Of a stretch of 64,000 nucleotides of DNA, positions 47,001 through 55,700 are shown one piece after another. The notes under the pieces are model-generated. The model was not told where the DNA came from. It did not search any database and saw only the letters and a list, made by a program, of their open reading frames with translations. Both the position numbers and the translations under genes were made by a program. Source of the stretch: Sphingorhabdus profundilacus (GTDB lineage Bacteria; Pseudomonadota; Alphaproteobacteria; Sphingomonadales; Sphingomonadaceae); assembly GCF_009769755.1 (NCBI RefSeq), contig NZ_SDWJ01000002.1:1-64000 (forward strand), read 5' to 3'. Every line of letters begins with the position of its first letter. Within the stretch, counting starts at the first letter, position 1.

Positions 47001-47088
47001 GGCCGAAGGAACGCCGGAGGACGTGGTGAAGGTGCCCGCGAGCTATACGGGGCATTATTTGAAGCCGATGATAATTAAAGCGCAATAG
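44017..47088 (+). CDS. uvrA: Excinuclease ABC subunit A
   Basis: A 1023-residue DNA-damage recognition protein of nucleotide excision repair. Two ABC ATPase sites are present: GLSGSGKSS near the N-terminus and GVSGSGKSS in the second half, with LSGGESQR and LSGGEAQR signatures. Zinc-finger cysteines appear in 'CPECDGLG', 'CETCHGARL', 'CETCSGDG' and 'CEECNGKR'. It is longer than the typical 940-970 because residues about 260-299 are encoded by a palindromic repeat inserted in frame, between '[13 protein letters not shown]' and '[15 protein letters not shown]'. The start at 44017 follows the LexA box. It ends inside the neighbouring gene by 14 bases. Confidence 0.96.
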   Translation: MSLTHIKVRGAREHNLKGVDIDLPRDKLIVITGLSGSGKSSLAFDTIYAEGQRRYVESLSAYARQFLEMMQKPDVEHIEGLSPAISIEQKTTSRNPRSTVATVTEIYDYMRLLWARVGVPYSPATGLPITAQTVSQMVDRVMTLREGTRAFLLAPVVQGRKGEYRKELAEWQRSGYTRVRIDGEFYPIEEAPALDKKYKHDIEVVVDRIVVKDGIQQRLAESFEAALKLADGLAFVDLADGTVAEAMGTASSGFAEVRTPFVSSVVETPLSSAQSTGVSTSAQGAEVYPERVEGLDTNGKEMAGKNVTGGSMKGTGLPANRIVFSEKFACPVSGFTIAEIAPRLFSFNAPQGACPECDGLGERQEFDPQLVVPNEHLSLKKGAIVPWAKSNPPSPYYMQVLASLAKAYDFSLDTPWEDLLPDQKLIILHGTGGLPVELTFKDGRKEYTVRKAFEGVIGNLNRRLLQTDSAWMREELSKYQTSQPCETCHGARLKPEALSVKIAGVDISIPTRMSVADAVNWFASVNDTLTNQQQQIAKAILKEINERLGFLNNVGLDYLNLDRTSGTLSGGESQRIRLASQIGSGLSGVLYVLDEPSIGLHQKDNDRLLATLRRLRDLGNTVIVVEHDEDAIRTADWVVDLGPGAGVHGGTVMAEGTLKQILKAKGSLTADYLNGTREIAVPKTRRKGNKKKLTVHGARANNLKNVTASIPLGTFTCITGVSGSGKSSFTIDTLYASAARALNGARVIAGAHDKITGLEHCDKVIDIDQSPIGRTPRSNPATYTGAFTNIRDWFAGLPESEARGYKPGRFSFNVKGGRCETCSGDGLIKIEMHFLPDVYVTCEECNGKRYNRETLEVKWKGLSIADVLDMTVEDAVEVFKAVPPIRDKMMMLAEVGLGYVKVGQQATTLSGGEAQRVKLAKELSRRSTGQTLYILDEPTTGLHFEDVRKLLEVLHRLVEQGNSVVVIEHNLDVIKTADWIIDLGPEGGVKGGEIVAEGTPEDVVKVPASYTGHYLKPMIIKAQ
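44794..44912. repeat. Palindromic repeat element inserted in frame in uvrA
   Basis: CCGTTCGTGTCGAGC (44794-44808) is exactly matched in reverse at 44898-44912. Inside it AGTCGAGACACC (44811-44822) pairs exactly with GGTGTCTCGACT (44845-44856), and TTCGGCGC with GCGCCGAA follows. The whole could fold into a multi-hairpin. About 40 residues of UvrA are encoded by it without a stop codon. A degenerate relative lies at 63449. Confidence 0.85.
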
Positions 47089-48181
47089 CAGCCTCTAATC
47101 CTAAGCAATTTAATGCAATTTTCTCCATAATAGGATTGATGATTTGCAGCACTTCATCAACGTCATCAAAATCTTCTATAGCCAAGCCATTTGTACCTGC
47201 GTGAGCAACGGAACAACGGATTTCATAAGAAAGTGCAAGTCCCTTCCATTGCTGATCATTTATCATTTCCGGCTTTTGATTTTGGGTAGTCGAAAATTTA
47301 GAATTGTTCATGAGTGCTTGAGCAAAAGTGTTTTTATCTTTTAGTTTTTCCAACTCTCTACATATTATTGCAAATTCATTCTTAGAGTCTGTGCTAACTG
47401 AAAAATTAGCAAACATATTTCTATCAGAATCTAAGTTTTTTATCTGTTTTTCTAATACTTTCCTGGCATTTTTATAGAAATGTGTATTTATTTCTTTTAA
47501 TATCGACGAAAGGTGACCTACCTCTATCGCTCGATAAAACTCTAAAAATCCGTATTTACTTTCAAAATATGGATAGGCTCCGAAAGTTACCGCAGCCATT
47601 CGATCAAGATCAATCCAATCAAATGTTGATGGCTTAAAATAGACAACATTGCTTGTAGAAATAAAAGATTTTTCACTTGCTGCTAAAGAGCTCAAGCAAA
47701 GCTGAATGCAGTTGAATTTATTAATTCCCCAGTAATTTTGTTCGTGATTTTCATAAATAAAATACGAATTTCCATCAAATATATGAGGAAATTCATCATA
47801 ATATATCACAAGAGCTAGAATAATTTCTTCAACTTTACTCGGAAAATCGTCTTCCTGCTGTGAGTTAAATATACAGCCATAGGTTGATTTACCATCAATC
47901 ATACATTCGATAGCTGAGATACAGTTTGAACGTGGACGAAATGTCGTCTCACAGAACGAGAATTTTCGAGCTTCCAAAAAAGCTGTCAAAGCAGACTTTG
48001 CAGCAAACTTTACGCCATTGCAGGTGCAATATTCTCCATTTTCGGCATCAATTTCAATTTCTTCGGCGGTCTGATATGCCACGCCTTGCGAGCTCAAAAT
48101 GCGGTCAATAAACAAATTAAAGTGCCTAGCTCGATACTTGGGCTGAGGCCTGAATCCAACACTCAGGCATTGTTTTTTCAC
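47075..48181 (-). CDS. Uncharacterised protein with HEPN-like C-terminal domain
   Basis: A 368-residue protein from AT-rich DNA. I could not assign the N-terminal two thirds. The C-terminal region '[17 protein letters not shown]' contains Arg322-x4-His327, the Rx4-6H motif of HEPN ribonuclease domains, in a context similar to ApeA-like HEPN families ('iR...vaHag'). It is read after the DGQHR-like gene on the same strand with a 56-base overlap, from a GTG codon, so the start is not certain. HEPN proteins are common toxins and antiviral RNases. It is convergent with uvrA and overlaps its end by 14 bases. Confidence 0.6.
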   Translation of the reverse strand: MKKQCLSVGFRPQPKYRARHFNLFIDRILSSQGVAYQTAEEIEIDAENGEYCTCNGVKFAAKSALTAFLEARKFSFCETTFRPRSNCISAIECMIDGKSTYGCIFNSQQEDDFPSKVEEIILALVIYYDEFPHIFDGNSYFIYENHEQNYWGINKFNCIQLCLSSLAASEKSFISTSNVVYFKPSTFDWIDLDRMAAVTFGAYPYFESKYGFLEFYRAIEVGHLSSILKEINTHFYKNARKVLEKQIKNLDSDRNMFANFSVSTDSKNEFAIICRELEKLKDKNTFAQALMNNSKFSTTQNQKPEMINDQQWKGLALSYEIRCSVAHAGTNGLAIEDFDDVDEVLQIINPIMEKIALNCLGLEAAIAL

Positions 48182-49289
48182 CTTCGTTTCTAAAATATTC
48201 TGAGAACGCGTAGTTCACGAAATCTCTAGTTGCTTTCCCAACATTGATTTTTTTGACATCAAACCCGTTACGCATATCGGAAAAGAGATTTGGTCCTAAA
48301 CCTTCATCCAAGCCCTTAGCATCTATATCTGCGATCAATTTTACCATCGCGGCTTGGGTACGATCTTTCAAAGACTCCGAGTAAAAACCCGATGAAACGG
48401 CTGCAGCCATGCCCAACAATACCGTTTCATTACCCAAAAATACGAGATTTGCCGTACCAAGCTTGCTATCTAAAACGACTAGCCACTTTACAAACTCGGT
48501 AAATTCTTCGCCTTGCTTGTTACCATCTAAAGACATACCTCGGCCCAAAGCCTCGATGGCCTCATCTGCTAACAACTGCTCGGTTACCGCATTTCTCAGA
48601 TCAATGTGAGGTTGCCGTTGGAGCCAGGCTTGAAACGCTCCGGCAAGCGCCGACAATTGGAATTGCCCAGGAACACTTCTTCGACGGCTGTCCATGCTGG
48701 TTATGACTTCCAGGCCATTAATCGTTTGCAATTCTGTTTGCATATTTTCTGCGACGATTTCGAGCTGGTGCTTCATCGACATAGGCTTTTGCCCCGCATT
48801 CAGCAAAAGCATTCGATATGCTAGTGCGTAAAATGATATGTTAATCCAAAATTCTAGTCGAACGGGCCGGGATAAAAAATCATCGAGATCCTTTCCCGAA
48901 AGTGTTCCGCAAACGTCGCGCAATGCATTAGTTCGTTGCAAGCCATCGACAATTCTAATTCCAGCATTCGACCGAGCTACAATCGCAGCAGCAAGTTCGT
49001 CTTTTTTCTCATCTGAAAGAGAGAAAATTGCATTCTCGGGATGAGATTTCATTTCTTCTGGAACCTCTATCCCAGATACGGCCAACACGATTGGCGGCAA
49101 AAGACAGCCGCGTGTTAGGTCGGCACGAAGAGTCTGATATGTTTTTCGTCCCGTAATAATCTTACGCTGAATGGAAAGAAGATCTTCTGATCCTTGCGTG
49201 TTCTCAAGATACCATCTGTAGTCAGCCCTGCAATTTACGGCAAAGCAGCCAATTCGATGGTCAAAATCGACAGAAGTACATTCAAGCAT
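48126..49289 (-). CDS. DGQHR/ParB-like domain protein
   Basis: A 387-residue protein from AT-rich DNA. 'RIVDGLQRTNALRD' (DGLQRT at 115-120) resembles the DGQHR or DUF262-type signature found in DndB, ParB/Srx-fold nucleotide-binding and GmrSD-like proteins, and 'LLLNAGQKPMSMKHQLE' at 161-177 fits the second conserved block of such families. The N-terminal part 'ITGRKTYQTLRADLTRGCLL' precedes it as in these families. These proteins often act in phage defence, with a partner effector. It overlaps the HEPN-like gene that follows and is preceded by AGGGA at a suitable distance from its ATG. Confidence 0.6.
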   Translation of the reverse strand: MLECTSVDFDHRIGCFAVNCRADYRWYLENTQGSEDLLSIQRKIITGRKTYQTLRADLTRGCLLPPIVLAVSGIEVPEEMKSHPENAIFSLSDEKKDELAAAIVARSNAGIRIVDGLQRTNALRDVCGTLSGKDLDDFLSRPVRLEFWINISFYALAYRMLLLNAGQKPMSMKHQLEIVAENMQTELQTINGLEVITSMDSRRRSVPGQFQLSALAGAFQAWLQRQPHIDLRNAVTEQLLADEAIEALGRGMSLDGNKQGEEFTEFVKWLVVLDSKLGTANLVFLGNETVLLGMAAAVSSGFYSESLKDRTQAAMVKLIADIDAKGLDEGLGPNLFSDMRNGFDVKKINVGKATRDFVNYAFSEYFRNEGEKTMPECWIQASAQVSS

Positions 49290-49626
49290 GTTGATCCCTA
49301 GAGCTATGCATCGATATTCCAGTACCGTATGGCAAAAGGAATTGCCGGTGTATAGCGTGGCGCTAGCGATTTCGGCGCTTTCTCGAAGTCGCGAAAACCA
49401 AATTTAGCCACCGTTGAAACGCTCACCCCCCATTGAAATGTAGGCAATCCCCTGCCACCCTCCCCGCATGACTGCGCGCGCATCTGCTCCGACGCTTCGC
49501 TCCCCCGCCTCCCCCGCTCTTAACTTAAAGCAACAAAGGATACAGTTACGCACCCGTTTTGCGTGTCTTTTGTATCTTTATCTCTGCGCCCCTCGCCAAG
49601 GTCATGGGACCCGTCTAAGCGATGGT

Positions 49627-49648
49627 CTGTCATGCGGGCGTCATCTAC
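49627..49648 (+). promoter_or_regulatory. Pho box upstream of alkaline phosphatase gene
   Basis: CTGTCAT (49627-49633), GCGG, GCGTCAT (49638-49644) and CTAC form two 11-base units typical of a PhoB binding site, 38 bases before the phosphatase start. The gene should therefore be induced by phosphate limitation. The rest of the 400-base stretch from 49290 holds no gene I can support. Confidence 0.65.
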
Positions 49649-49686
49649 TTCTGCGACGCCGCGCGGGTCTTTTGAAGGAGAGTTTC

Positions 49687-51204
49687 ATGCGTCACCCATC
49701 TTCCCTGTTGCTCGGCCTTGGCCTGATCGCGGCGGCGGCTCCGGTTCTGGGCCAGACGGCCTCGGCGCCTGCCTCTGCACCGGCCAAGCCGCCGGTTGCC
49801 ACCAGCGAAGGCTATCTGAAGGCCGGGCAGGACGAGCTGAAACGCTTGCAGGCGGACAAGCCCAACAACCGCAAGGCGCGCAATATCATCCTGTTCATCG
49901 GCGACGGCATGGGCGTCAGCACGCTGACCGCCGGACGCATATTCGAAGGGCAGCAGCAGGGCGTCGACGGGGAATCCTTTGTCGGGCAGATGGACCGCCT
50001 GCCCCACACCGCTTTGGTCAAAACCTATTCCCACGATGCACAGGTCGCCGACAGCGCGCCGACCGCCACCGCGCTGGTCGCCGGGGTCAAAACCAAAAAT
50101 GGCGTGATCGGCGTCGGGCCGGAGGCGGTTGAAAATGACTGCACGGCCACCGCGCCGTTCAAGGTGCCATCGCTGTTCGAAATGGCGGAAGACAAGGGCT
50201 ATGCCACCGGCGTCGTCACCACCGCGACCATCACCCACGCCACCCCTGCCTCCACCTATGCCCATGTGGCGCAGCGGAATTGGGAGGTCGACAGCCTGAT
50301 GCCCGAGGCGGCCAAGGCGGCGGGCTGCACCGATATTGCGCGGCAGATGGTCGAATGGCCGCATGGCAATGGCCTCGACGTCATGCTGGGCGGTGGACGG
50401 GCGCATTTCTTGCCCGCCGCTACGGTCGACCCCGAATATCCGGCCTTCAAGGGGCTGCGCGCCGATGGCAAGGACCTTGCCGCCGTGTGGCAAGCCGCCA
50501 ATCCCAAGGGCGCCTATGTGTGGAACAGCGACAGCTTCAACGCGGTCGATGTGCAGAAATCGTCCAAGCTGCTCGGCCTGTTTGAACCGTCGCATATGCA
50601 ATATGAGGCGGACCGGACCGCGGCGGGCGGCAAGGAGCCTTCGCTGGCCGATATGACGCGCAAGGCGATTGCCATGCTGTCCAAGAACCGCAAGGGCTAT
50701 GTCCTGATGGTCGAGGCCGGGCGCATCGACCATGCCCACCATGCCGGCAATGCCCGCCGCGCATTGCAGGATACGGTGGCGCTGAACGCCGCATTGAAGG
50801 CGGCGATGGAGAGTGTCGATCTTTCCGATACGCTGATTGTCGTGACGTCGGACCATAGCCACACCTTCACCATGTCGGGCTATCCCGAGCGGGGCAATCC
50901 GATCCTGGGTGTGGTGGCGGCGCCGATTGGCACGCCGACGCTCGCCAAGGATGGCAAGGCCTATACAACGCTTGGCTATGCCAATGGCCCCGGCGCGGTG
51001 TCGGCGGCGGAGCGGGCGGACCCATCGAAAGAGGATACCGAAGCGCTGAACTATCGCCAGCAATCGCTGGTCGGGCTGTCGTCCGAAACGCATGGCGGCG
51101 AGGATGTCGTGGCGCGGGCGGCGGGGCCGAAGGCGCATCTCTTCAAGGGGACGATCGAGCAGAACACGATATTCCACATCCTGCGCGCGGCTTTAGGCTT
51201 GTAA
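49687..51204 (+). CDS. phoA: Alkaline phosphatase, PhoA family
   Basis: A 505-residue periplasmic phosphomonoesterase. The signal peptide ends near 'PVLGQTASA'. The nucleophile is Ser123 in 'VADSAPTATALVAG', preceded by metal ligand Asp73 in 'LFIGDGMG'. Metal-binding motifs 'VEAGRIDHAHHAGN' and 'VVTSDHSHTF' are intact. AAGGAGA lies before the ATG at 49687, which decides the start over a longer upstream reading. A Pho box lies in front, so it is likely a PhoB target. Confidence 0.93.
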   Translation: MRHPSSLLLGLGLIAAAAPVLGQTASAPASAPAKPPVATSEGYLKAGQDELKRLQADKPNNRKARNIILFIGDGMGVSTLTAGRIFEGQQQGVDGESFVGQMDRLPHTALVKTYSHDAQVADSAPTATALVAGVKTKNGVIGVGPEAVENDCTATAPFKVPSLFEMAEDKGYATGVVTTATITHATPASTYAHVAQRNWEVDSLMPEAAKAAGCTDIARQMVEWPHGNGLDVMLGGGRAHFLPAATVDPEYPAFKGLRADGKDLAAVWQAANPKGAYVWNSDSFNAVDVQKSSKLLGLFEPSHMQYEADRTAAGGKEPSLADMTRKAIAMLSKNRKGYVLMVEAGRIDHAHHAGNARRALQDTVALNAALKAAMESVDLSDTLIVVTSDHSHTFTMSGYPERGNPILGVVAAPIGTPTLAKDGKAYTTLGYANGPGAVSAAERADPSKEDTEALNYRQQSLVGLSSETHGGEDVVARAAGPKAHLFKGTIEQNTIFHILRAALGL

Positions 51205-51268
51205 GTCAGTGGCCCGCTTCCCAACTGATATTCCGGGTTTGGAGCCTGTGAAGGAAAGTTGAGAATTT

Positions 51269-51595
51269 ATGCGAACACTATCCCTATTGGCGCTCCCCTG
51301 CCTTGCCCTTTCCCTTGGTGCCTGCGGTGAGGGCGGCGTGCTCGACGAGAGCGTCAAGACCACGGTGCGCGAACAATTGGTTGCGACCTGCACCGCCACC
51401 GCCGAAGGGCAGATACCCGAGGGGGTCACGGTCGACCTCAACCAGGTCTGCGACTGTGCCGCCGACAAGGTGCTGGACGGCAAAAGCGTGCAGGATCTCG
51501 TGACCAATCCACCGACCAGCGCGGAAGATTTGCTGAAGGTGCGCGAATGCTTGAATGAAATGGGGCCGGTGAAGCTGGCACCGGTGGAACTATAA
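51269..51595 (+). CDS. Small lipoprotein with conserved cysteines
   Basis: A 108-residue lipoprotein: signal MRTLSLLALPCLALSLGACG with lipobox LGAC (Cys19). The mature part contains further cysteines in 'VATCTATAEG', 'VCDCAADK' and 'RECLNEM' that could form disulfides in the periplasm. No known family was recognised; similar small proteins occur in sphingomonads. It starts 65 bases after phoA and may be on the same transcript, though no ribosome site beyond AAAG is evident. Confidence 0.7.
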   Translation: MRTLSLLALPCLALSLGACGEGGVLDESVKTTVREQLVATCTATAEGQIPEGVTVDLNQVCDCAADKVLDGKSVQDLVTNPPTSAEDLLKVRECLNEMGPVKLAPVEL

Positions 51596-51708
51596 AAACC
51601 CCGCCCGAAAGGGTGGCCCATCGGGACAGGGTCTTTCGGCCCCTCTACTTGCTAGAAAGCAGGGGGACCTTGTTCTCGATCTCCCCCCGAAAGAGGAGCC
51701 TTGAAAAT

Positions 51709-52308
51709 TCAGGGCATGACAAGCGTGTCGATGGCATGGACAGTCCCGTTCGACCCGGTCATGTCCGCACTGGTGACTGTGGACTTGTTCCCTTTGGCGT
51801 CGGTCAGGACGATTTTGTCGCCAACCATGCTCGCCTTCAGGCTTCCACCATTCAGTGTCTTAATGCTGGCCGTGCCTTTTGCGTCGGTAATCAGCTGGGC
51901 GATGTCTCCTGACTTCAGGTTTCCGGAAACAACATGATATTTCAGTATCTCGCCCAACTTGGCCTTGCTTTCCGGCTTCATCAAACCGTCCAGCGTGGCT
52001 TTGTCGACCTTGGCAAAGGCATCGTTGGTCGGGGCGAAAACCGTAAACGGACCGGCTCCGTTCAGCGTTTCGACCAGGTCGGCAGAGGTCAATGCCGATA
52101 CGAGCGTCGAGGCTTGTGGATTGCCCTGTGCCAAGCCGACGATGGTCTGGTCACCAACTGGTACTTGTGCGGCCATATTGTCGCCGGCGGTCTCGTTCTG
52201 CACCACTTCGGTGTCGGCGGCGACCGGATCGGCAGGGGTTTCTTTCGCACAGGCCGTCAACGACAGGACGGATAATGTGGTGATAAGCGCGATTTTGATG
52301 CTGTTCAT
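51709..52308 (-). CDS. Fasciclin-domain lipoprotein
   Basis: A 199-residue lipoprotein (lipobox LTAC near residue 19) with one fasciclin (FAS1) domain. 'GPFTVFAPTNDAFAKVDK' is the first FAS1 motif and 'SNGTVHAIDTLVMP' the last (H2). FAS1 domains mediate adhesion or extracellular matrix roles; here the function is unknown. AAGGAAC lies before the ATG ending at 52308. It is divergent from prmC. Confidence 0.9.
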   Translation of the reverse strand: MNSIKIALITTLSVLSLTACAKETPADPVAADTEVVQNETAGDNMAAQVPVGDQTIVGLAQGNPQASTLVSALTSADLVETLNGAGPFTVFAPTNDAFAKVDKATLDGLMKPESKAKLGEILKYHVVSGNLKSGDIAQLITDAKGTASIKTLNGGSLKASMVGDKIVLTDAKGNKSTVTSADMTGSNGTVHAIDTLVMP

Positions 52309-52473
52309 AACTGGTTCCTTCAGAAGGACTGCCCCTCGGCCAACCATAACCCTGTTGCTGGGCAAATGTTGCATCGCGCGGGTAAAAAACGCCCGGAAAA
52401 ACCGGCGCACCCATAACTGCGCTAGGCATGAGACAACTTGCACCGCCCCGCAGCCGCGCTATGGGCAGAAAGC

Positions 52474-53346
52474 ATGGGTAATCTGGCCGACATATTGCGT
52501 GAAACCGCCATTCTTCTGGCAGAGGTCAGCACCACCCCGCGGCTCGACGCCGAATTGCTCGCGGCGCATGCGCTCGGGTTGGAAAGGTCGGCAATGTTGC
52601 TCCGGCTGAGCGATCTCGACACACCGCCCGACCTTGCAGCATTGACGCAGCGGCGGCTGCGCCATGAACCGGTCGCTTATATTACGGGACGGCAGGCGTT
52701 CTGGGACCTCAATCTTATTGTGACACCCGATGTCCTGATCCCCCGCGCCGATAGCGAAACGGTGATTGACAGTGCCGTTGACTATTTCCAAGCCGCCAAA
52801 GCCGGTGACGGAACTGGGCCGGCACGCATATTGGACTTGGGAACGGGCTCAGGCGCGCTTCTGCTCGCATGTCTTTCGGCATTTCCGGAGGCCTGCGGTA
52901 TCGGCATCGATGCAAGCGCTGCTGCCTTGGCCGTGGCGCAGGGCAATGCTGCCCGGCTGGGGTTTGCCGCACGGTCGCAATGGCTTCACCGTAGCTGGAC
53001 CGATCCGGACTGGAGCGACGATCTGGGGAGATACGATCTCATCATCTCCAATCCGCCCTATGTCGAAACAGATGCCGATCTGGCCGCGATGGTTGCGGAC
53101 TATGAACCCCATTCCGCTTTATTTGCAGGCGCCGATGGACTGGACGATTACCGCATTCTTGTTCCGCACCTGGCGTCGATGCTCTCACCTGGCGGCATCG
53201 CCATATTTGAAATCGGCCATAGCCAAGCGCAATCCGTTAGCAATTTGGCAAGCAATTCAGGTTTATCCACCGAAATGCGCTGCGATCTGGCTGGCAAACC
53301 CCGCGCTTTACGCTTTTCGCTTGGAATTGCGGATATGAACGGCTAG
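52474..53346 (+). CDS. prmC: Peptide chain release factor N5-glutamine methyltransferase
   Basis: A 290-residue enzyme that methylates the GGQ glutamine of release factors. The SAM motif DLGTGSG is at 121-127 and the substrate-binding NPPY at 193-196, with 'EPVAYITGRQAFWDLNL' in the N-terminal domain. The start ATG at 52474 gives a typical N-terminus. The gene for release factor 1, usually just upstream, is not here; the upstream neighbour is a divergent fasciclin gene. Confidence 0.93.
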   Translation: MGNLADILRETAILLAEVSTTPRLDAELLAAHALGLERSAMLLRLSDLDTPPDLAALTQRRLRHEPVAYITGRQAFWDLNLIVTPDVLIPRADSETVIDSAVDYFQAAKAGDGTGPARILDLGTGSGALLLACLSAFPEACGIGIDASAAALAVAQGNAARLGFAARSQWLHRSWTDPDWSDDLGRYDLIISNPPYVETDADLAAMVADYEPHSALFAGADGLDDYRILVPHLASMLSPGGIAIFEIGHSQAQSVSNLASNSGLSTEMRCDLAGKPRALRFSLGIADMNG

Positions 53347-53520
53347 GAAGCATAGTGCATCGCAGCAAAAACGCCCCGACCCGGGCCTTTCGCGCGAAGC
53401 CGCACCCCAGCGCAGATGGAAAAATGCAAGGTCGGGACGGACCTTGGCGGAACCCGAGAGACTGGGTTCAAGGGGGCACCAAGCAACATTCATGCTAAGT
53501 AGAGGACAGGGCAAATCCTG

Positions 53521-54222
53521 ATGAACACCAACAACCGGCAGCAGCAGAATAACAACAACCGGCGTCGCGGTCGTAACAACAATAACCGTCAGCAGAACAA
53601 CAACCGCAGCGGTTTTGACTATCAGAACCAGATCGACAACCGTGCGCGCGGAAACGCGGCGCAAATGCTGGAAAAATACAAGAAACTGGCGCAGGATGCC
53701 CAATTCAACGGTGACCGCGTCAACGCGGAATATCATCTGCAATTCGCCGACCATTATTTCCGCGTCCTTGCTGATTTCCGCGGTCGCCAGGAAGCCCGCC
53801 AGGAACAGCAAGGCGAACGCCGCCCCCGCGACGACTGGCGCGATCAGGATCGCGAAAACAGTTATGAAGAGATGGATTCCGGCGAAAATGCAGAGCGCGA
53901 GAGCGAAGCCGAGAATAATCTAGATGAAGCTGAGGAGCAGCCGCGCCGCGAATCACGCGACAATCGCCCGCGCCGCAATGACCGGCCGGAGCGTGGCAAC
54001 CGTACCGAACGCGACGGCAACCGCGCACCACGTCGTCACCATAGCGAAGAAATCGATGACGCACCCGCAGGGCTGGATCTGGCTGTATTGCCGCCATCCA
54101 TCGCCTTGGCATCATCCGATGACACCGATGTCGAGGTTGAAGCTGTCAAACCAGCCCGCAAGCCCCGCGCGCGCCGCCCCAAATCGGCAAACGACGAGGC
54201 AACGGTTACCGCAGCGGAATAA
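53521..54222 (+). CDS. DUF4167 domain protein
   Basis: A 233-residue protein. The first 85 residues match DUF4167, including 'KYKKLAQDAQFNGDRVNAEY' and 'HLQFADHYFRV', preceded by an Asn/Arg/Gln-rich N-terminus. The remainder is highly charged and low-complexity, ending in Lys/Arg/Ala-rich sequence, which suggests RNA or DNA binding. The family is typical of alphaproteobacteria and often follows prmC, as here. The 174 bases between prmC and this gene have paired GC-rich arms, possibly a structured leader. Confidence 0.9.
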   Translation: MNTNNRQQQNNNNRRRGRNNNNRQQNNNRSGFDYQNQIDNRARGNAAQMLEKYKKLAQDAQFNGDRVNAEYHLQFADHYFRVLADFRGRQEARQEQQGERRPRDDWRDQDRENSYEEMDSGENAERESEAENNLDEAEEQPRRESRDNRPRRNDRPERGNRTERDGNRAPRRHHSEEIDDAPAGLDLAVLPPSIALASSDDTDVEVEAVKPARKPRARRPKSANDEATVTAAE

Positions 54223-54304
54223 TTTCCAAATCTGCGTTAAGCATCTGGTCATCTGGAAAAATTTAGCTAACTCTCCTACAGTCTTTGGTGGGGGGAGAGA
54301 TGTT

Positions 54305-55696
54305 ATGCGCCATGTGCTGCTTTTGGGAATGGGATGCGTTATCGCCGTACCCTTGTTTGCACAAGGCGACATACCGACGAGCGCGCAAGGCGACGTCGCG
54401 GTCACCATCTATCAGAATGGCCAGAGCCTGGTGCAGGACAGTAGGCAGATGAACCTGCCGTCAGGCCGGTCAAAACAGGAATTTCCCGACGTATCCGCCC
54501 AGATCCGCGCCGAAACGGTAACCCTGACAGGACCCGGTATCGGCATTGTCGAGCAGAATTTCGACTATGACCTGCTAACGCCTGCAAAGCTGATGGAAAA
54601 GGCGGTCGGGCAGACAGTGACGTTGCTGCGGACCAATGTTGCCACAGGTGTGGAAACGCGTGTCCGCGCAAAAGTGCTGGCCGCAAATGGCGGCGTCGTT
54701 CTGCAAATCGGTGACAGCATCGAAGTATTGCGCGACGATGGCCTGCCCGTCCGCGTCATATTCGACCGCGTCCCGCCTAATTTGCGCGCGCGCCCGACAT
54801 TGTCAGTCACGGTTGAATCAAAGGGAGGCTTGACGCCGACCACCCTAACCTATCTGACCCCCGGCCTTGGCTGGACGTCGGACTATGTCACCCTGTTCGA
54901 CGACGCTAGGCAGACTATCGATGTCCAGGGCTGGGTCACCCTGACCAACAATACAGGTACTGACTATGCCAACGCCGATGTGCTGCTTGTTGCGGGAAAT
55001 CCCAATCAAGGGGGCAATCGCCGAATATACCAGACCCCCTATAATCCATCGACCGGCACGATTGACGAGGCCGGTACCGAATCCAACGAACGCGAACGGC
55101 TCGGTGACTATTATCTCTATCCATTGGGAGAGCGCACCACCATTGCCAATGCCCAGCAAAAGCAGGTCAGCTTTCTCGACATAAAGTCGGCGCCTGCCCG
55201 TAACACCTACGAATTCAACAATGGGTGGCTGGCCACGAATGAAGCAGCCAGCGCATCATCCGTCCTGAAATTTTCCACATCGCGCAGTGGCGGCTTGGGT
55301 GACCAGTTGCCGTCGGGCACGATGCGGGTCTATATGCGCGACAAACGCGGCGACCCGCAATTCATCGGCGAAAGCCGCATCGAAGCCACACCCATGGGCA
55401 GCGCTATGTCGATCCGCACCGGCGAATCCTTTGACGTAAAAGTCAAAACAATGGTGGAGGAACGCACCCGAATCAGCAGCAATCGCTGGAAAACCCGTAT
55501 GCGCTACGAAATCACCAACGCACGTGGTAACGCCATTACCGTTGACCTTGGCCAAAATGGGCTGTGGGGCGATGTACAGCTCAGCGAGCAAAGTCAGGAA
55601 GGCAAACGCGTATCTGCCGATCGGATTGAATGGAGTGTTCCGGTCCCCGCAAATGGCAAGGCGACCGTCACCGCCACCTTCGACAGCCGTTACTAA
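54305..55696 (+). CDS. DUF4139 domain exported protein
   Basis: A 463-residue exported protein with signal peptide ending 'AVPLFAQG'. It contains the DUF4139 signature: 'LTPTTLTYLTPGLGWTSDYV' and, later, 'YEITNARGNAITVDLGQNG'. These proteins have beta-rich repeats and an unknown function. GGGGGAGAG before the ATG at 54305 decides the start. It is followed almost directly by a second protein of the same kind. Confidence 0.85.
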   Translation: MRHVLLLGMGCVIAVPLFAQGDIPTSAQGDVAVTIYQNGQSLVQDSRQMNLPSGRSKQEFPDVSAQIRAETVTLTGPGIGIVEQNFDYDLLTPAKLMEKAVGQTVTLLRTNVATGVETRVRAKVLAANGGVVLQIGDSIEVLRDDGLPVRVIFDRVPPNLRARPTLSVTVESKGGLTPTTLTYLTPGLGWTSDYVTLFDDARQTIDVQGWVTLTNNTGTDYANADVLLVAGNPNQGGNRRIYQTPYNPSTGTIDEAGTESNERERLGDYYLYPLGERTTIANAQQKQVSFLDIKSAPARNTYEFNNGWLATNEAASASSVLKFSTSRSGGLGDQLPSGTMRVYMRDKRGDPQFIGESRIEATPMGSAMSIRTGESFDVKVKTMVEERTRISSNRWKTRMRYEITNARGNAITVDLGQNGLWGDVQLSEQSQEGKRVSADRIEWSVPVPANGKATVTATFDSRY

Positions 55697-55700
55697 GCCT

